In this document: positions 1 through 8,488 of the stretch, piece after piece
Numbering within the stretch: position 1 is the stretch's first letter
How the letters are laid out: each line of letters starts with the position of its first letter
DNA from: Alphaproteobacteria bacterium
GTDB taxonomy: Bacteria > Pseudomonadota > Alphaproteobacteria > Reyranellales > Reyranellaceae
Length of the DNA: 39,144 nucleotides
Assembly (NCBI GenBank): GCA_947474005.1
Contig: CANJHI010000027.1
Coordinates: forward strand, 1-39,144
Reading direction: 5' to 3'
The notes under the pieces: generated by a model
Database searches by the model: none
Told to the model about the DNA's origin: nothing
The model's input: only the letters and a program-made list of their open reading frames with translations
Program-made: the position numbers and the translations under genes

Positions 1-1
1 G

Positions 2-682
2 TCGGCTCTCGGCGCGCTGGCCGCTGCCGCCGCGCACGAGCTCGGCTCGCCGCTGTCGACCATCGCCGTCGTCGCCAAGGAGATGCTGCGCGAGATCGAG
101 CTGGACGATCCGCTGCGCGAAGACGTCGAGTTGCTGTCGGCCGAATCCGATCGCTGTCGTTCGATTCTGGCACGCCTTTCGGTCGATCCGGAGGGTGATG
201 TCTCGGATGCCTACACGCTGGTGCCCCTGCCGGCGCTGATCGAGGCGGCGGCGCAGAATTACAATCGCGGCACCATCGACATCACCTACGAGTCGGGTCC
301 GGTCGGCGAAGGTACGCCGGCCACGGCGCCGATCCAGGTGCGCAGCCCGGAGATCATGCAGGGTATCGGCAATATCGTGCAGAACGCCGTTTCCTTCGCG
401 CGGCACGAAATCCGGATCGCGACGCGCTGGACGACCGAATGGTCCGAGGTTGAGGTGCTGGATGATGGCCCGGGATTTTCCGAGGCGATGCTCGATGCAC
501 TCGGCACGCCTTTTATTTCGACGCGGCAAGGCCAAGAGGGCCACATGGGCTTGGGTGTCTTTATCGCCAAGACGCTTCTGGAGCGGACCGGAGCCTCGGT
601 AACCTTCGGAAATCGCACCGTTGCCGGCGGAGGTGCCACGGTCTCCGTGCGCTGGCCAAACCCCGTCTTCAAGGCTACATAG
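2..682 (+). CDS. regB: Sensor histidine kinase RegB/PrrB/ActS type, C-terminal part (5' end outside window)
   Basis: This is the cytoplasmic kinase core of the redox-sensing kinase that phosphorylates RegA. The frame is open from the first base, so the membrane-spanning sensor half is cut off by the window edge. Of 226 visible residues, the H-box AAAHELGSPLSTI places the phospho-accepting histidine at residue 12 (bases 35-37). The ATP-binding domain follows: N-box around Asn128, G1 box DDGPGF (about 154-159), an F-box-like GTPFISTR, and G2 box GHMGLG (about 180-185). The alanine-rich H-box and the response-regulator gene 23 bp downstream are characteristic of the RegB/RegA pair. The redox-active cysteine seen in some RegB proteins cannot be assessed because the upstream part is missing. 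The histidine-kinase call is certain; the RegB assignment rests on the H-box and the neighbour. Confidence 0.88.
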   Translation, partial: SALGALAAAAAHELGSPLSTIAVVAKEMLREIELDDPLREDVELLSAESDRCRSILARLSVDPEGDVSDAYTLVPLPALIEAAAQNYNRGTIDITYESGPVGEGTPATAPIQVRSPEIMQGIGNIVQNAVSFARHEIRIATRWTTEWSEVEVLDDGPGFSEAMLDALGTPFISTRQGQEGHMGLGVFIAKTLLERTGASVTFGNRTVAGGGATVSVRWPNPVFKAT

Positions 683-705
683 CGGCCGATGTCGAAGGAG
701 TCGCC

Positions 706-1296
706 ATGAGCCAGGACGCAGGAGCCGGCCGCCCTATAGCGCCCGTGATTGCCGGCACGACGTCGAACAAGGATCGGACTCTGCTGATCGCGGACGACGA
801 TGCCGCATTTCGCAACCGTATCGCCCGCGCGCTCGAGCTGCGCGGCTTTATCGTGACAGCCGTCGGCTCGGTCGCCGAAGCGCTGACGCAGACCGCCCGT
901 CCGCCGGCCTTCGCCGTCCTCGATCTGCGTCTGGGTGACGGCAACGGCCTGGAATTGGTGGGTCCGCTGCGCCAGGCCCGGCCGGACATCCGCATCGTGG
1001 TGCTCACCGGCTACGGCAACATCGCCACTGCCGTCGCTGCCGTGAAGGAAGGTGCGGTCGACTATCTCGCCAAGCCGGCCGACGCCGATGCCATCGAGCA
1101 GGCGCTGACCGCCCACGGCCGCAAGCTGCCGCCGCCGCCCAGCAATCCGATGTCGGCCGACCGCGTGCGCTGGGAGCACATCCAGCGCGTTTTCGAGCAA
1201 TGCGACCGCAACGTCTCCGAGACGGCGCGTCGCCTCAATATGCACCGGCGTACCTTGCAGCGGATTCTCGGCAAGCACGCTCCCCGAGAACACTGA
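706..1296 (+). CDS. regA: Response regulator RegA/PrrA/ActR with Fis-type HTH
   Basis: This is the DNA-binding partner of the upstream kinase, which in this family controls redox-linked genes such as those for respiration, carbon and nitrogen fixation. The 196-residue protein has a receiver domain with an acidic cluster at residues 30-32, the predicted phospho-acceptor Asp73 (VLDLRLGDG), a Thr/Gly switch region near 101-103 and Lys123. A short linker containing prolines leads to a C-terminal Fis-like helix-turn-helix (about 165-190, NVSETARRLNMHRRTLQRIL). This short two-domain architecture is diagnostic for RegA. The ATG at 706 has a good Shine-Dalgarno (gaaggag, 694-700) and lies 23 bp after the kinase stop, so the two genes are probably cotranscribed. 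Confidence 0.93.
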   Translation: MSQDAGAGRPIAPVIAGTTSNKDRTLLIADDDAAFRNRIARALELRGFIVTAVGSVAEALTQTARPPAFAVLDLRLGDGNGLELVGPLRQARPDIRIVVLTGYGNIATAVAAVKEGAVDYLAKPADADAIEQALTAHGRKLPPPPSNPMSADRVRWEHIQRVFEQCDRNVSETARRLNMHRRTLQRILGKHAPREH

Positions 1297-1322
1297 GGCG
1301 CGAGCATCGATCGCTCGATGAT

Positions 1323-2663
1323 TTAGGCCCGACGGTTCTGGGCGTTCCAGTAGTGTTCGAGGTTGCTGATCAGGGCCGGGCTGAAGTGGCAGTAGGCCTG
1401 CTCGCGCGCGTAGAGCGCGGTATAGCGGCGGAACAGATCGAGCGGTTCGGCGGCGAGGCGTAGCGCCCGCCGATTGCCGATAGCGCCCACCACACCCGAG
1501 CCGGTCAGCCGATCGACGACTTGATCGATCGTGCGGTCGATCGCATCCGGGTCCACGACCTCGTCGCAGATCAGCCGGCCTTCCTCGGAATCACAATCGA
1601 AGCGGCGCTCGTACATGATCGCCTGGCGGGCCATCCGGTCGCCGACGAAGCGCGCCAGCCGCAGGTTTGCCATTGCCGGAATGATGCCCTCTCGTCGGGC
1701 TGGCAGGGTCATGTAGGCGTCGCGGGCGGCGATGTTGAAATCGGTGGCCAGCAGGATCTGGCAGCCGCCGCCGATGGCGAATGTATCAACTGCGGAGATC
1801 CAGAGCTTTTCGATCGTATCGCCCATGACTTCGTCCGGCGTCACGTCGGGCCGCGCCACACCGCGCACGATCTTGTTCACGAAGCCCGTGTCGCGGATCA
1901 GGAACCACAGGAAAGGGATACGGCCGTGGTAGAGATGCGTGAGGTTGATGCCTGAATTGTAGACGTGCCGGCCGGCATACTTTCCCGTGGGAACCACGTC
2001 GCCGCGCAGCACAGCCACCTGGCTCTGCGGATCGAGGATGCAGACATCGGCGCCGATCTCGGTCGCCAGCTGGGTCGAAACGTCCTCCGAGTTGAGAAAG
2101 CGCGGATTGGACAGCAACAACACCGCCGCCTTGCCCTGGCGTTCGACCTTGGCCGCGCCCAGGTCGAGCCGGCCGTCACGCAGGAATTTCGCCAGGGCCT
2201 CGGCGGATTCTTCGTGCGGCAGCAGCATGGTGTGGCAGAGATGCAGCCCGCACGCGGGATCGGCAAGAAACTGGTTGAACAGGATGCCCTGGTCGATTTC
2301 CAGGCCTTCCTTCTCCGACTGTCGCAAGCCTGACTCGGCCGAGATATCGGCGCGCGATGGCACCAGGCCGGGGACCGCATCGGCGGCGTCGTAGGCGAGG
2401 CGCTCGATGCGCACGAACTTCCGTCGCCCATCGGTCAGCCGATCGTAGAGCGCGCGGGCGTGCGTGCGCAGGAAGGTGAAGCGCGCGTCACGGGCGGCCT
2501 GCTTGAGGGCCTCGGCGATCTCGACCGCGGCAGCATCGCGCTGCGGCTTGGCCGGCAGGCGGCCGAGCCGCTCGCGGGTGCTGCGCCAAAAGGCCGAGAA
2601 GGCGGCCGCATCGGTTTCATAGTCGCCGTTGGCCGCGACCGGCGCCGAAATCACCGCATCCAT
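1323..2663 (-). CDS. DpgC-like enoyl-CoA hydratase/isomerase (3,5-dihydroxyphenylacetyl-CoA dioxygenase family)
   Basis: This 446-residue protein has a C-terminal crotonase fold. The whole-length pattern resembles DpgC, the cofactor-free dioxygenase that converts 3,5-dihydroxyphenylacetyl-CoA to the glyoxylate during dihydroxyphenylglycine synthesis. Seen in the sequence: a long N-terminal helical region (about 1-180) not found in ordinary crotonases; an oxyanion-type glycine motif IGGGCQILLATD; and the stretch REGIIPAMANLRLARFVGDR followed by MARQAIMYERRFDCDS and CDEVVDP, all closely DpgC-like. The ATG at 2663 has an upstream agga box. It starts 39 bp beyond the 3' end of tRNA-Gly on the same strand and converges on regA. 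No dpgA, dpgB or dpgD partner is present, so the substrate here is unknown; any CoA-thioester oxygenase or hydratase activity is inferred from family. Confidence 0.75.
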   Translation of the reverse strand: MDAVISAPVAANGDYETDAAAFSAFWRSTRERLGRLPAKPQRDAAAVEIAEALKQAARDARFTFLRTHARALYDRLTDGRRKFVRIERLAYDAADAVPGLVPSRADISAESGLRQSEKEGLEIDQGILFNQFLADPACGLHLCHTMLLPHEESAEALAKFLRDGRLDLGAAKVERQGKAAVLLLSNPRFLNSEDVSTQLATEIGADVCILDPQSQVAVLRGDVVPTGKYAGRHVYNSGINLTHLYHGRIPFLWFLIRDTGFVNKIVRGVARPDVTPDEVMGDTIEKLWISAVDTFAIGGGCQILLATDFNIAARDAYMTLPARREGIIPAMANLRLARFVGDRMARQAIMYERRFDCDSEEGRLICDEVVDPDAIDRTIDQVVDRLTGSGVVGAIGNRRALRLAAEPLDLFRRYTALYAREQAYCHFSPALISNLEHYWNAQNRRA

Positions 2664-2701
2664 GTCGACGTTCCTGCCTGCAACGATCGGTCGTTGTATT
2701 T

Positions 2702-2776
<75 letters not shown>

Positions 2777-2833
2777 GTCGCCGGCATTCTAGCTCGCGGT
2801 TGCGCTGCAGGTCCAATCGTGTATCTGAAGCCG

Positions 2834-3991
2834 ATGCTGGATGAAGTCCTGACCGCCGAGGAACGCGCCGTCGTGGCCCGTGCCAAGGCCTTCGCCGAGG
2901 CGCATGTCGCGCCCAACGCCGCGCGCTGGGAATGGGAACGCCGCTACCCGCTGGAGACGATCAAGGCGGCGTGCGCCCAGGGCCTGAACACGATCGAGTT
3001 GGCCCGGCAGCATGGCGGGCAAGGGCTCTCCTTCTCCTGCAAGCTGCGCGCCTTTGAGGAGATCGCGCGGCATGATTTCGCTTTTGCCTTCGCGCTGATC
3101 AACCATCACAACGCCTGCGCGCGCTTTGCCCGCGACGGCAAGCCGGCACATGTCGCGCGCCTGCTGCCGCGCATGATCGCGGGCGAGGTGATCGGCTGTG
3201 CGGGCTTGAGCGAGCCGGGTGTCGGCAGCGACTTCGGCGGCCTCGAAATGGCGGCGGTGCGGGTCGACGGCGGCTGGAAGCTGAATGGCGCCAAGGCCTG
3301 GATCACCAATGCTGCCGTAGCCGGCCTCTCGGTAGCCTACGCCCAGACCGACAAGAGCCTGGGCTATCGCGGCATCGCCTGCTTTGCGATCGAGGCCGAC
3401 CGGCCGGGATTTCACCGCGACAAGCCGTTCGAGTTGCACGGTGGCCACGCCATCGGTGTCGGTGGCTTCCATCTGGTTGATTACTTCGCGCCCGATGAGG
3501 CGGTGCTGCATGAGCCGGGCAAGGCTTTCAAGGCCGCCCTTGCCGGCATCAACGGCGCCCGCGCCTATGTCGCCGCCATGTGCTGCGGCATGCTGCAGGC
3601 CTCGCTCGAAACCGCGGTGCGCTACACCCAGCAGCGCCAGACCTTCGGCCAGCCGGTGATCGACCATCAGGGCGTGCGCTGGAAGCTGGTCGATGCCGCG
3701 ACTGACCTCGAGGCCGCGCGCCTTCTCACCTATCGCGCGGCGCGCCTGATCGACGAAGCGGGCGATGCGGTGTTGCCGGCGGCCTACGCCAAGAAGTTCG
3801 CCACCGACATGGCGGTCAATCGCATCGCCGACTGTATCCAGGCAATGGGCGCCAACGGCTTGCGCGCGGAGTATCCGCTGGCCCGCCATCTCGCCGGCGC
3901 CAAGATCGCGGCCTACACCGACGGCTCGATCGAGATGATGAACGAGCGCATCGGCGCCGGCCTGCCCGCGGTGTTCGGCGTACCGACGTAA
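2834..3991 (+). CDS. Acyl-CoA dehydrogenase family protein
   Basis: This is a 385-residue FAD flavoprotein of the acyl-CoA dehydrogenase superfamily (alpha,beta-desaturation of acyl-CoA, electrons to ETF). The N-terminal helical domain is followed by the flavin-binding motif region CAGLSEPGVGSDFGG and WKLNGAKAWITNA. The C-terminal helical domain carries RQTFGQPVIDHQGVRWKL. At the usual catalytic-glutamate site (YEGT in medium-chain enzymes) the sequence is YTDGSIEM, so the base appears to be Asp or displaced. The open frame extends upstream through the tRNA, which cannot be coding. I chose ATG 2834; a GTG at 2819 is the alternative. Neither has a strong ribosome site. The exact acyl substrate cannot be told. 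Confidence 0.88.
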   Translation: MLDEVLTAEERAVVARAKAFAEAHVAPNAARWEWERRYPLETIKAACAQGLNTIELARQHGGQGLSFSCKLRAFEEIARHDFAFAFALINHHNACARFARDGKPAHVARLLPRMIAGEVIGCAGLSEPGVGSDFGGLEMAAVRVDGGWKLNGAKAWITNAAVAGLSVAYAQTDKSLGYRGIACFAIEADRPGFHRDKPFELHGGHAIGVGGFHLVDYFAPDEAVLHEPGKAFKAALAGINGARAYVAAMCCGMLQASLETAVRYTQQRQTFGQPVIDHQGVRWKLVDAATDLEAARLLTYRAARLIDEAGDAVLPAAYAKKFATDMAVNRIADCIQAMGANGLRAEYPLARHLAGAKIAAYTDGSIEMMNERIGAGLPAVFGVPT

Positions 3992-3995
3992 ACTT

Positions 3996-5150
3996 TTAGG
4001 CGTTGTCGGCGCGCCGCAGCGCCTGGTCGAGATCGTCGAAGAGATCGCCGCTGTCCTCGACGCCCACCGACAGGCGCAGGAGATCGGGCGGGCAGGGCGT
4101 GCCCGGTCCCTCGATGCTGGCGCGGTGCTCGATCAAGCTTTCGACACCGCCCAGCGACGTCGCGCGCTTCCACAACGCCACGCGTGCGGCCGTTGCAATC
4201 GCCGCGCGCTCGCCGCCCTTGATGCGCACCGACAGCATGCCGCCGAAGCCGCCCGTCATCTGCTTCAGCGAGACCGCGTGGCCGGCAAACGACGGCAGGC
4301 CGGGATAGAGCACCTCGGTCACCATGGGATGGGCGGCCAGGCGTTCGGCGAGCGACTGCGCCGAGCGGCAGGCCCAGTCGACGCGCGGGAACAGCGTGCG
4401 CATGCCGCGCATCAGCAGCCACGCCTCGGTCTGGCCGAGAATGGTGCCGAGCTGGGCGCGGATGGTGCGCAGTTTGGCCCAATGCGGATCGTCGCGGGCA
4501 CCAACCAGGGCACCGGCGATGATGTCGGAGTGTCCGTTCAGGTACTTGGTTGCCGAATGCATGACGATGTCGGCGCCGAATTCGATCGGCCGCGTCAGTA
4601 CCGGCGTCGCTACCGTCGAGTCGACCCCGAGCAGTGCGCCGGCGCGATGGGCGATGTCGGCGGCGGCGGCGATGTCGGTCACGCTCCAGGTCGGGTTGGC
4701 CGGCGTCTCGATCCACACCAGCTTGGTGGCGCCCGGCCGGACGGCGGCGGCAATCGCATCGGTCCGGTCGGCGTCGACGAACTCGACCTTCAGGCCCCAG
4801 TGGGTTGCAAAATTTGCAAGCCAGTTGCGCAGCGACCAGTACATGACCTTGGGGACGACGACGTGGTCGCCGGGCGCAAGCGCCAGGAAGCAGGCAGTTG
4901 CCGCACTCATGCCCGAGGAAAAGACCAGCGCCTTGGCGCCGCCTTCCAGTGCCGCCAGCGTCGCTTCGGCCTGGTCGAACGTCGGATTGTCGGCGCGGGC
5001 GTAGATCCGGCCGGAGCTGTAGCCGTTGTCCTCATCGCGCAGGTAGGTGCTCGCCATATGGATCGGCGGCACCACGGCCTTGGTCACCGGATCGATCCAG
5101 CCCATCGCCTGAGCAGCGAGGGAAGCAGCAGAGAATTTCTTGTCTGTCAT
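3996..5150 (-). CDS. Cys/Met metabolism PLP-dependent enzyme (cystathionine beta-lyase / gamma-synthase family)
   Basis: This 384-residue fold-type I PLP enzyme belongs to the family acting on cystathionine and related thioethers. Visible hallmarks are the substrate/PLP loop YARADNPTFDQAEATLAALE, the phosphate-binding FSSGMSAATA, the aspartate stretch LLGVDSTVATPV (PLP pyridine nitrogen contact), and the Schiff-base lysine in HSATKYLNGHSDIIAG. The C-terminal end SVGVEDSGDLFDDLDQAL is typical. ATG 5150 is chosen; an in-frame GTG lies at 5156. The family does not separate beta-lyase, gamma-synthase and gamma-lyase from sequence by eye, so no symbol is given. It is divergent from a TetR regulator with 181 bp between starts, so that regulator may control it (inference). 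Its stop is 4 bp from the stop of the convergent acyl-CoA dehydrogenase. Confidence 0.88.
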   Translation of the reverse strand: MTDKKFSAASLAAQAMGWIDPVTKAVVPPIHMASTYLRDEDNGYSSGRIYARADNPTFDQAEATLAALEGGAKALVFSSGMSAATACFLALAPGDHVVVPKVMYWSLRNWLANFATHWGLKVEFVDADRTDAIAAAVRPGATKLVWIETPANPTWSVTDIAAAADIAHRAGALLGVDSTVATPVLTRPIEFGADIVMHSATKYLNGHSDIIAGALVGARDDPHWAKLRTIRAQLGTILGQTEAWLLMRGMRTLFPRVDWACRSAQSLAERLAAHPMVTEVLYPGLPSFAGHAVSLKQMTGGFGGMLSVRIKGGERAAIATAARVALWKRATSLGGVESLIEHRASIEGPGTPCPPDLLRLSVGVEDSGDLFDDLDQALRRADNA

Positions 5151-5331
5151 CGGCACACCGTGAGCTTACGAATGGCTTACTTGGAGCAGTATTTAATTGC
5201 ACGTCGTTGGGTTGTCTTCGCGGACGCATTGGTATCCGCTGCATCCGACGCTGTTGATACATGAAAGCGTGGTGCCGGTCCCTCCCCAAGGAGAGCGTGG
5301 TGCGTCCGTGACGACAAAGCAGGGGGCTTGA

Positions 5332-5958
5332 ATGGAAGTCGAAGTTCTACATCGGCAAGTGATGCCACATCCCGCGGTCAACGGCAGCCGCGTCGCCCGC
5401 ACCCGCGAAGCCATCGTCGCCTCGGCGCTGTCACTGGCAGCGACTGGCGAAGTTGCGCCCATCGTGCGCGACATCGCCAGGATGGCCGGCGTCTCGGCGC
5501 GCACGGTGTTTCAGCATTTCGCCGATACGGCCGAGCTCTATGTGGCCGTTCTCGATCGCGTGTTCGCCATCGAGTTCGGCGACATGCCCGAGCCGGGCGC
5601 GTCATCGTCGCTGGATGGGCGCATCCAGTTCATCGTCGACCGAGGCGCAGACCGCTTTGAGCGGCTATTGCCGATGTGGACCTTCGTCGAGACCCTGCAG
5701 CGGCGGTCGGCGCCGGCCACCGACATGGTCGCGCAGATCTATGCCACCAACCAGGTCAACCTGGCTCGCTGGTTCGACCGGGAGCTTTCGGGCCTTCCCG
5801 CCGAGCAGCGCGCGCGGACGCTCAATGCTCTCGCCCTGGCGCTCTCGCCCGAGAGCTGGGTCGCCCTGCGTCGGCGGCTCGGTCTGTCGGTCGAGCGGGC
5901 CCGCGATGAACTGCGCTTCGTCGTGGACGCCGCGCTCAACGGCGGGGCGCGCCGCTAG
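5332..5958 (+). CDS. TetR-family transcriptional regulator
   Basis: This is a 208-residue one-component repressor-type protein. The N-terminal helix-turn-helix spans about residues 25-70, with TREAIVASALSLAATG, then IVRDIARMAGVSARTVFQHF (DNA recognition helix) and the usual aromatic-rich ADTAELYVAVLDR. The C-terminal ligand-binding domain is helical and not assignable to a ligand. The start at 5332 follows a purine stretch (aggggg); ATG 5362 would remove ten residues before the HTH. It is divergent from the Cys/Met PLP enzyme. Its last 23 bp overlap the end of chaC on the other strand. Confidence 0.88.
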   Translation: MEVEVLHRQVMPHPAVNGSRVARTREAIVASALSLAATGEVAPIVRDIARMAGVSARTVFQHFADTAELYVAVLDRVFAIEFGDMPEPGASSSLDGRIQFIVDRGADRFERLLPMWTFVETLQRRSAPATDMVAQIYATNQVNLARWFDRELSGLPAEQRARTLNALALALSPESWVALRRRLGLSVERARDELRFVVDAALNGGARR

Positions 5959-6484
5959 CGCCAGCGCGTCGCGCCAGCTCTTCGAGGGTGTGGTCGCGCA
6001 ATCCGAGATCGCGCAGGTGCGTCACCGTATTGCGAAGATAGTCGACGTTGGTGCCGGTGGCGCCCTTGCCGCGCCGGACCAGGGCGGCGGCCCTGGCGGC
6101 CGGCAACTTGCCGGCGAACTGCCGGTGCCGGCGGTCGGCGAGATAGACCAGCGCCTCGACCACGCGCCCGTCGTGCAGGTGGATCGGCCGGACTTCTTCC
6201 TCATAGACGCCGTCGTTGTCGATCTCGCGCGTGCGCAGATAGCGGCGCACGGCGTCGTAGCCGGTGCGTGGCAGGCGATGGGCGAGGCCGCGGCAGGCGC
6301 CGCCCGGCAGCAGCCCCAGGATCAGGCCGGGCTTCTGCGGCGTGCCGCGGTAATGTTCGGAGTAGATGCAGAAGGCGCGGTGCCAGCCGTGCAGACGGGC
6401 CGGCTGCGTCTCGGGCGTGGCAAAGCCCGGGTTCCACATCAACGAGCCGTAGCCGAAGACCCAAAAGGGTTTCGCCGAGCTCAC
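5936..6484 (-). CDS. chaC: Gamma-glutamylcyclotransferase, ChaC-like (glutathione-specific)
   Basis: This 182-residue protein of the ChaC family cleaves glutathione to 5-oxoproline and Cys-Gly in the cytosol. The signature VFGYGSLMWNPGF lies at about residues 9-21. GWHRAFCIYSEHYRGTPQKPG and the acidic stretch RTREIDNDGVYEEEV (probably holding the catalytic glutamate) follow in family order. The same frame stays open for a long way upstream inside tyrA, but homology begins just before SSAKPFWVFG. The GTG at 6484 fits: it overlaps the tyrA stop as GTGA, which implies translational coupling. It is the last gene of the aromatic amino acid operon, an unexpected partner. Confidence 0.9.
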   Translation of the reverse strand: MSSAKPFWVFGYGSLMWNPGFATPETQPARLHGWHRAFCIYSEHYRGTPQKPGLILGLLPGGACRGLAHRLPRTGYDAVRRYLRTREIDNDGVYEEEVRPIHLHDGRVVEALVYLADRRHRQFAGKLPAARAAALVRRGKGATGTNVDYLRNTVTHLRDLGLRDHTLEELARRAGASGAPRR

Positions 6485-7365
6485 GCCTGGTTGAGATGGA
6501 TCAGTGCGCGGCGGATTTCGCGCGTGCGCGTGAACAGCTCGGACAGCTTGTCGCCCTCGCCCCAGCGGATGGCGCGCTGCAGATAGAAGAGATCTTCCTG
6601 GAAGCGCTGCAGCACTTCGAGCACGGCTTCCTTGTTGTTCACGAAGATATCGCGCCACATGGTTGGATCCGAGGCGGCGATGCGGGTGAAGTCGCGAAAG
6701 CCGCCGGCCGCATATTTCAGCACCTCGGCATTGAGGTGACCGCCGAGATCGTCGGCCGTGCCCACGATCGTGTAGGCGATCAGGTGCGGCAGGTGCGAGG
6801 TGATGGCGAGGATGCGGTCGTGGTGGGCGGGATCGACGCGGTCGACCTGGCTGCCCAGCGCCTTCCAGAAGGCTTCCAGCCTGTCGACGGCCCCGGCATC
6901 GCTGTCGGGCAGTGGCGTCAGGATGGTCCAGCGGCCCTCGAACAGGTCGAGCAGGGCGGCCTCGGGTCCGGAATTCTCGGTGCCGGCCACCGGATGGGCG
7001 GGCACGAAATGCACCCCCTTGGGGATGTGCGGCAGCATGTCGGCGATCACGGTCTGCTTCACCGAGCCGACATCGGACACGATGCAGCCGGGCTTCAGCG
7101 ACGAGGCGATCGCCGCGGCCGCCGGGCCGCAGGCGCCGACCGGCGTGCAGACGATCACCAGGTCCGCATCCTTCACCGCTGCGGCGAGGTCGGTGCCGCA
7201 ATGGTCGGCGAGCTTCAGTCTGTTGGCGAGGGCGGCCGTCTCGGCGCTGCGCGTCGCCGCCACGATCGATGTGGCGAGCCCGCGCTTGCGCGCCTCGAGC
7301 GCGATCGAGCCGCCGATCAGTCCGATGCCGATCAGCGAGATCTTGTCGAAATGAACCTTGCTCAT
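6481..7365 (-). CDS. tyrA: Prephenate/arogenate (cyclohexadienyl) dehydrogenase
   Basis: This 294-residue NAD(P)-dependent enzyme of tyrosine synthesis oxidatively decarboxylates prephenate or arogenate. The Rossmann motif LIGIGLIGGS lies at residues 11-20. VIVCTPVGA, the conserved DVGSVK (about 98-103) and FVPAHPVAGTE with the catalytic histidine near residue 124 follow, then the helical dimerisation domain. There is no ACT domain, so allosteric tyrosine control is not evident. The ATG overlaps the hisC stop (ATGA) and its own stop overlaps the chaC start (GTGA), so hisC, tyrA and chaC should be translated from one mRNA. The order chorismate mutase-like, hisC, tyrA matches many Rhodospirillales-type genomes. 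Confidence 0.95.
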   Translation of the reverse strand: MSKVHFDKISLIGIGLIGGSIALEARKRGLATSIVAATRSAETAALANRLKLADHCGTDLAAAVKDADLVIVCTPVGACGPAAAAIASSLKPGCIVSDVGSVKQTVIADMLPHIPKGVHFVPAHPVAGTENSGPEAALLDLFEGRWTILTPLPDSDAGAVDRLEAFWKALGSQVDRVDPAHHDRILAITSHLPHLIAYTIVGTADDLGGHLNAEVLKYAAGGFRDFTRIAASDPTMWRDIFVNNKEAVLEVLQRFQEDLFYLQRAIRWGEGDKLSELFTRTREIRRALIHLNQA

Positions 7366-8453
7366 TTGACGGCGGCGACGAACTTGGCCAGTGAATCGCG
7401 CACCGCCTTCACCTCGGTCTCGGTGCCGATGGTGATGCGCAGGTGCTCGGGCAGGCCATAACCCGCGATCATGCGCGGGATCAGGCCGTCGTTCATCATC
7501 CAGTCGTTGGCGGCGGCAGCGCGCTCCTTCGAACCGAGGCCGACCGTCAAGAAGTTGCCGACGCTGGGCAGCGGTTTGAGGCCGAGCTTGGCCAGTTCGG
7601 CGCTGAGCCAGGGCAGCCAGATGTCGTTGTTGGTGCGGCTGGCATCGGTGTGGGCGATGTCCTGCAGGGCGGCGATCCCGGCGATCTGCGCCGGCAGGTT
7701 GACGTTGAACGGCTGGCGCAGCCGGCTCATCACGTCGACGATGCCGGCCGGACCGTACATCCAGCCGAGCCTGAGGCCGCCCAGGCCGTAGATCTTGGAG
7801 AAGGTCCGCGTCATCACGACGTTCTCGGCCTGGTCGACCAGCTCGACGCCCGATTCGTAGTCGTTGCGGCTCACATACTCGGCATAGGCCGCGTCGATCA
7901 CCAGCAGCACGTTCTTCGGCAGGGCCGCGTGCAGCCGTCGCACGTCGTCCTTGGTGACATAGCTGCCGGTCGGGTTGTTCGGGTTGGCGAGGCAGACGAC
8001 GCGCGTCTTGTTCGTGACCTTGGACAGCAGCGCGTCGACGTCGGCCCTGTAGTCGGTTTCCGGCGCCGCCACCGGCGTGGCACCAACGCCGAGCGCGTTG
8101 ATCGGGTACATGAGGAAGCCGAATTGGCTGTAGAGCAGCTCGTCGCCCGGCCCGCAGTAGGCGCGGATCAGGAGGTTGAGCAGCTCGTCGGAGCCCGCGC
8201 CGCAGACGATGCGAGCCGGGTCGAGTCCATAGTGACGGCCGATCGCGCCGCGCAGCTTCTCGGTGTTGCCATCGGGGTAGCGGTGCAGCTCGGCCGCCGC
8301 CTTGGCGTAGGCTGCCATCGCCTTGGGCGACGGTCCCAGCGCGCCCTCGTTGGACGAGAGCTTGGCGATGGTCTCCTTGCCGTCGACCGAGTCCTTGCCG
8401 GGGACATAGGGGGCGATTTTCATGATGCCCGGACGCGGAGTGAGCGCGGTCAT
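7362..8453 (-). CDS. hisC: Histidinol-phosphate / aromatic aminotransferase
   Basis: This 363-residue class I/II PLP aminotransferase resembles HisC. Landmarks are KLSSNEGALGPSPKA (about 31-45), YPDGNTEKLRGAI, CLANPNNPTGSYV (154-166), DAAYAEYV with the PLP-contacting Asp187, the Schiff-base lysine Lys220 in TRTFSKIYGLGGLRLGW, and the C-terminal substrate arginine in LRITIGTETE. Next to tyrA and a chorismate mutase-like gene it probably also transaminates aromatic keto acids (tyrosine/phenylalanine), a known dual role of HisC homologues; this is inference from context. ATG 8453 has a gggag box upstream. The gene lies 35 bp after the chorismate mutase-like gene and overlaps tyrA by 4 bp. Confidence 0.93.
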   Translation of the reverse strand: MTALTPRPGIMKIAPYVPGKDSVDGKETIAKLSSNEGALGPSPKAMAAYAKAAAELHRYPDGNTEKLRGAIGRHYGLDPARIVCGAGSDELLNLLIRAYCGPGDELLYSQFGFLMYPINALGVGATPVAAPETDYRADVDALLSKVTNKTRVVCLANPNNPTGSYVTKDDVRRLHAALPKNVLLVIDAAYAEYVSRNDYESGVELVDQAENVVMTRTFSKIYGLGGLRLGWMYGPAGIVDVMSRLRQPFNVNLPAQIAGIAALQDIAHTDASRTNNDIWLPWLSAELAKLGLKPLPSVGNFLTVGLGSKERAAAANDWMMNDGLIPRMIAGYGLPEHLRITIGTETEVKAVRDSLAKFVAAVK

Positions 8454-8488
8454 GGCAGTCTCCCGTAGGTAGCGATCAGGGCTGGGCC

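Noticed and set aside
1297-1322. CATCGA/TCGATG hairpin between regA and the DpgC-like gene
   Set aside because: A 6-bp stem without a T run is too weak to call a terminator.
5936-7201. A 421-codon frame covering chaC and most of tyrA
   Set aside because: The upstream two thirds is the tyrA gene read in another frame and has no family motif; only the part from 6484 down is ChaC.
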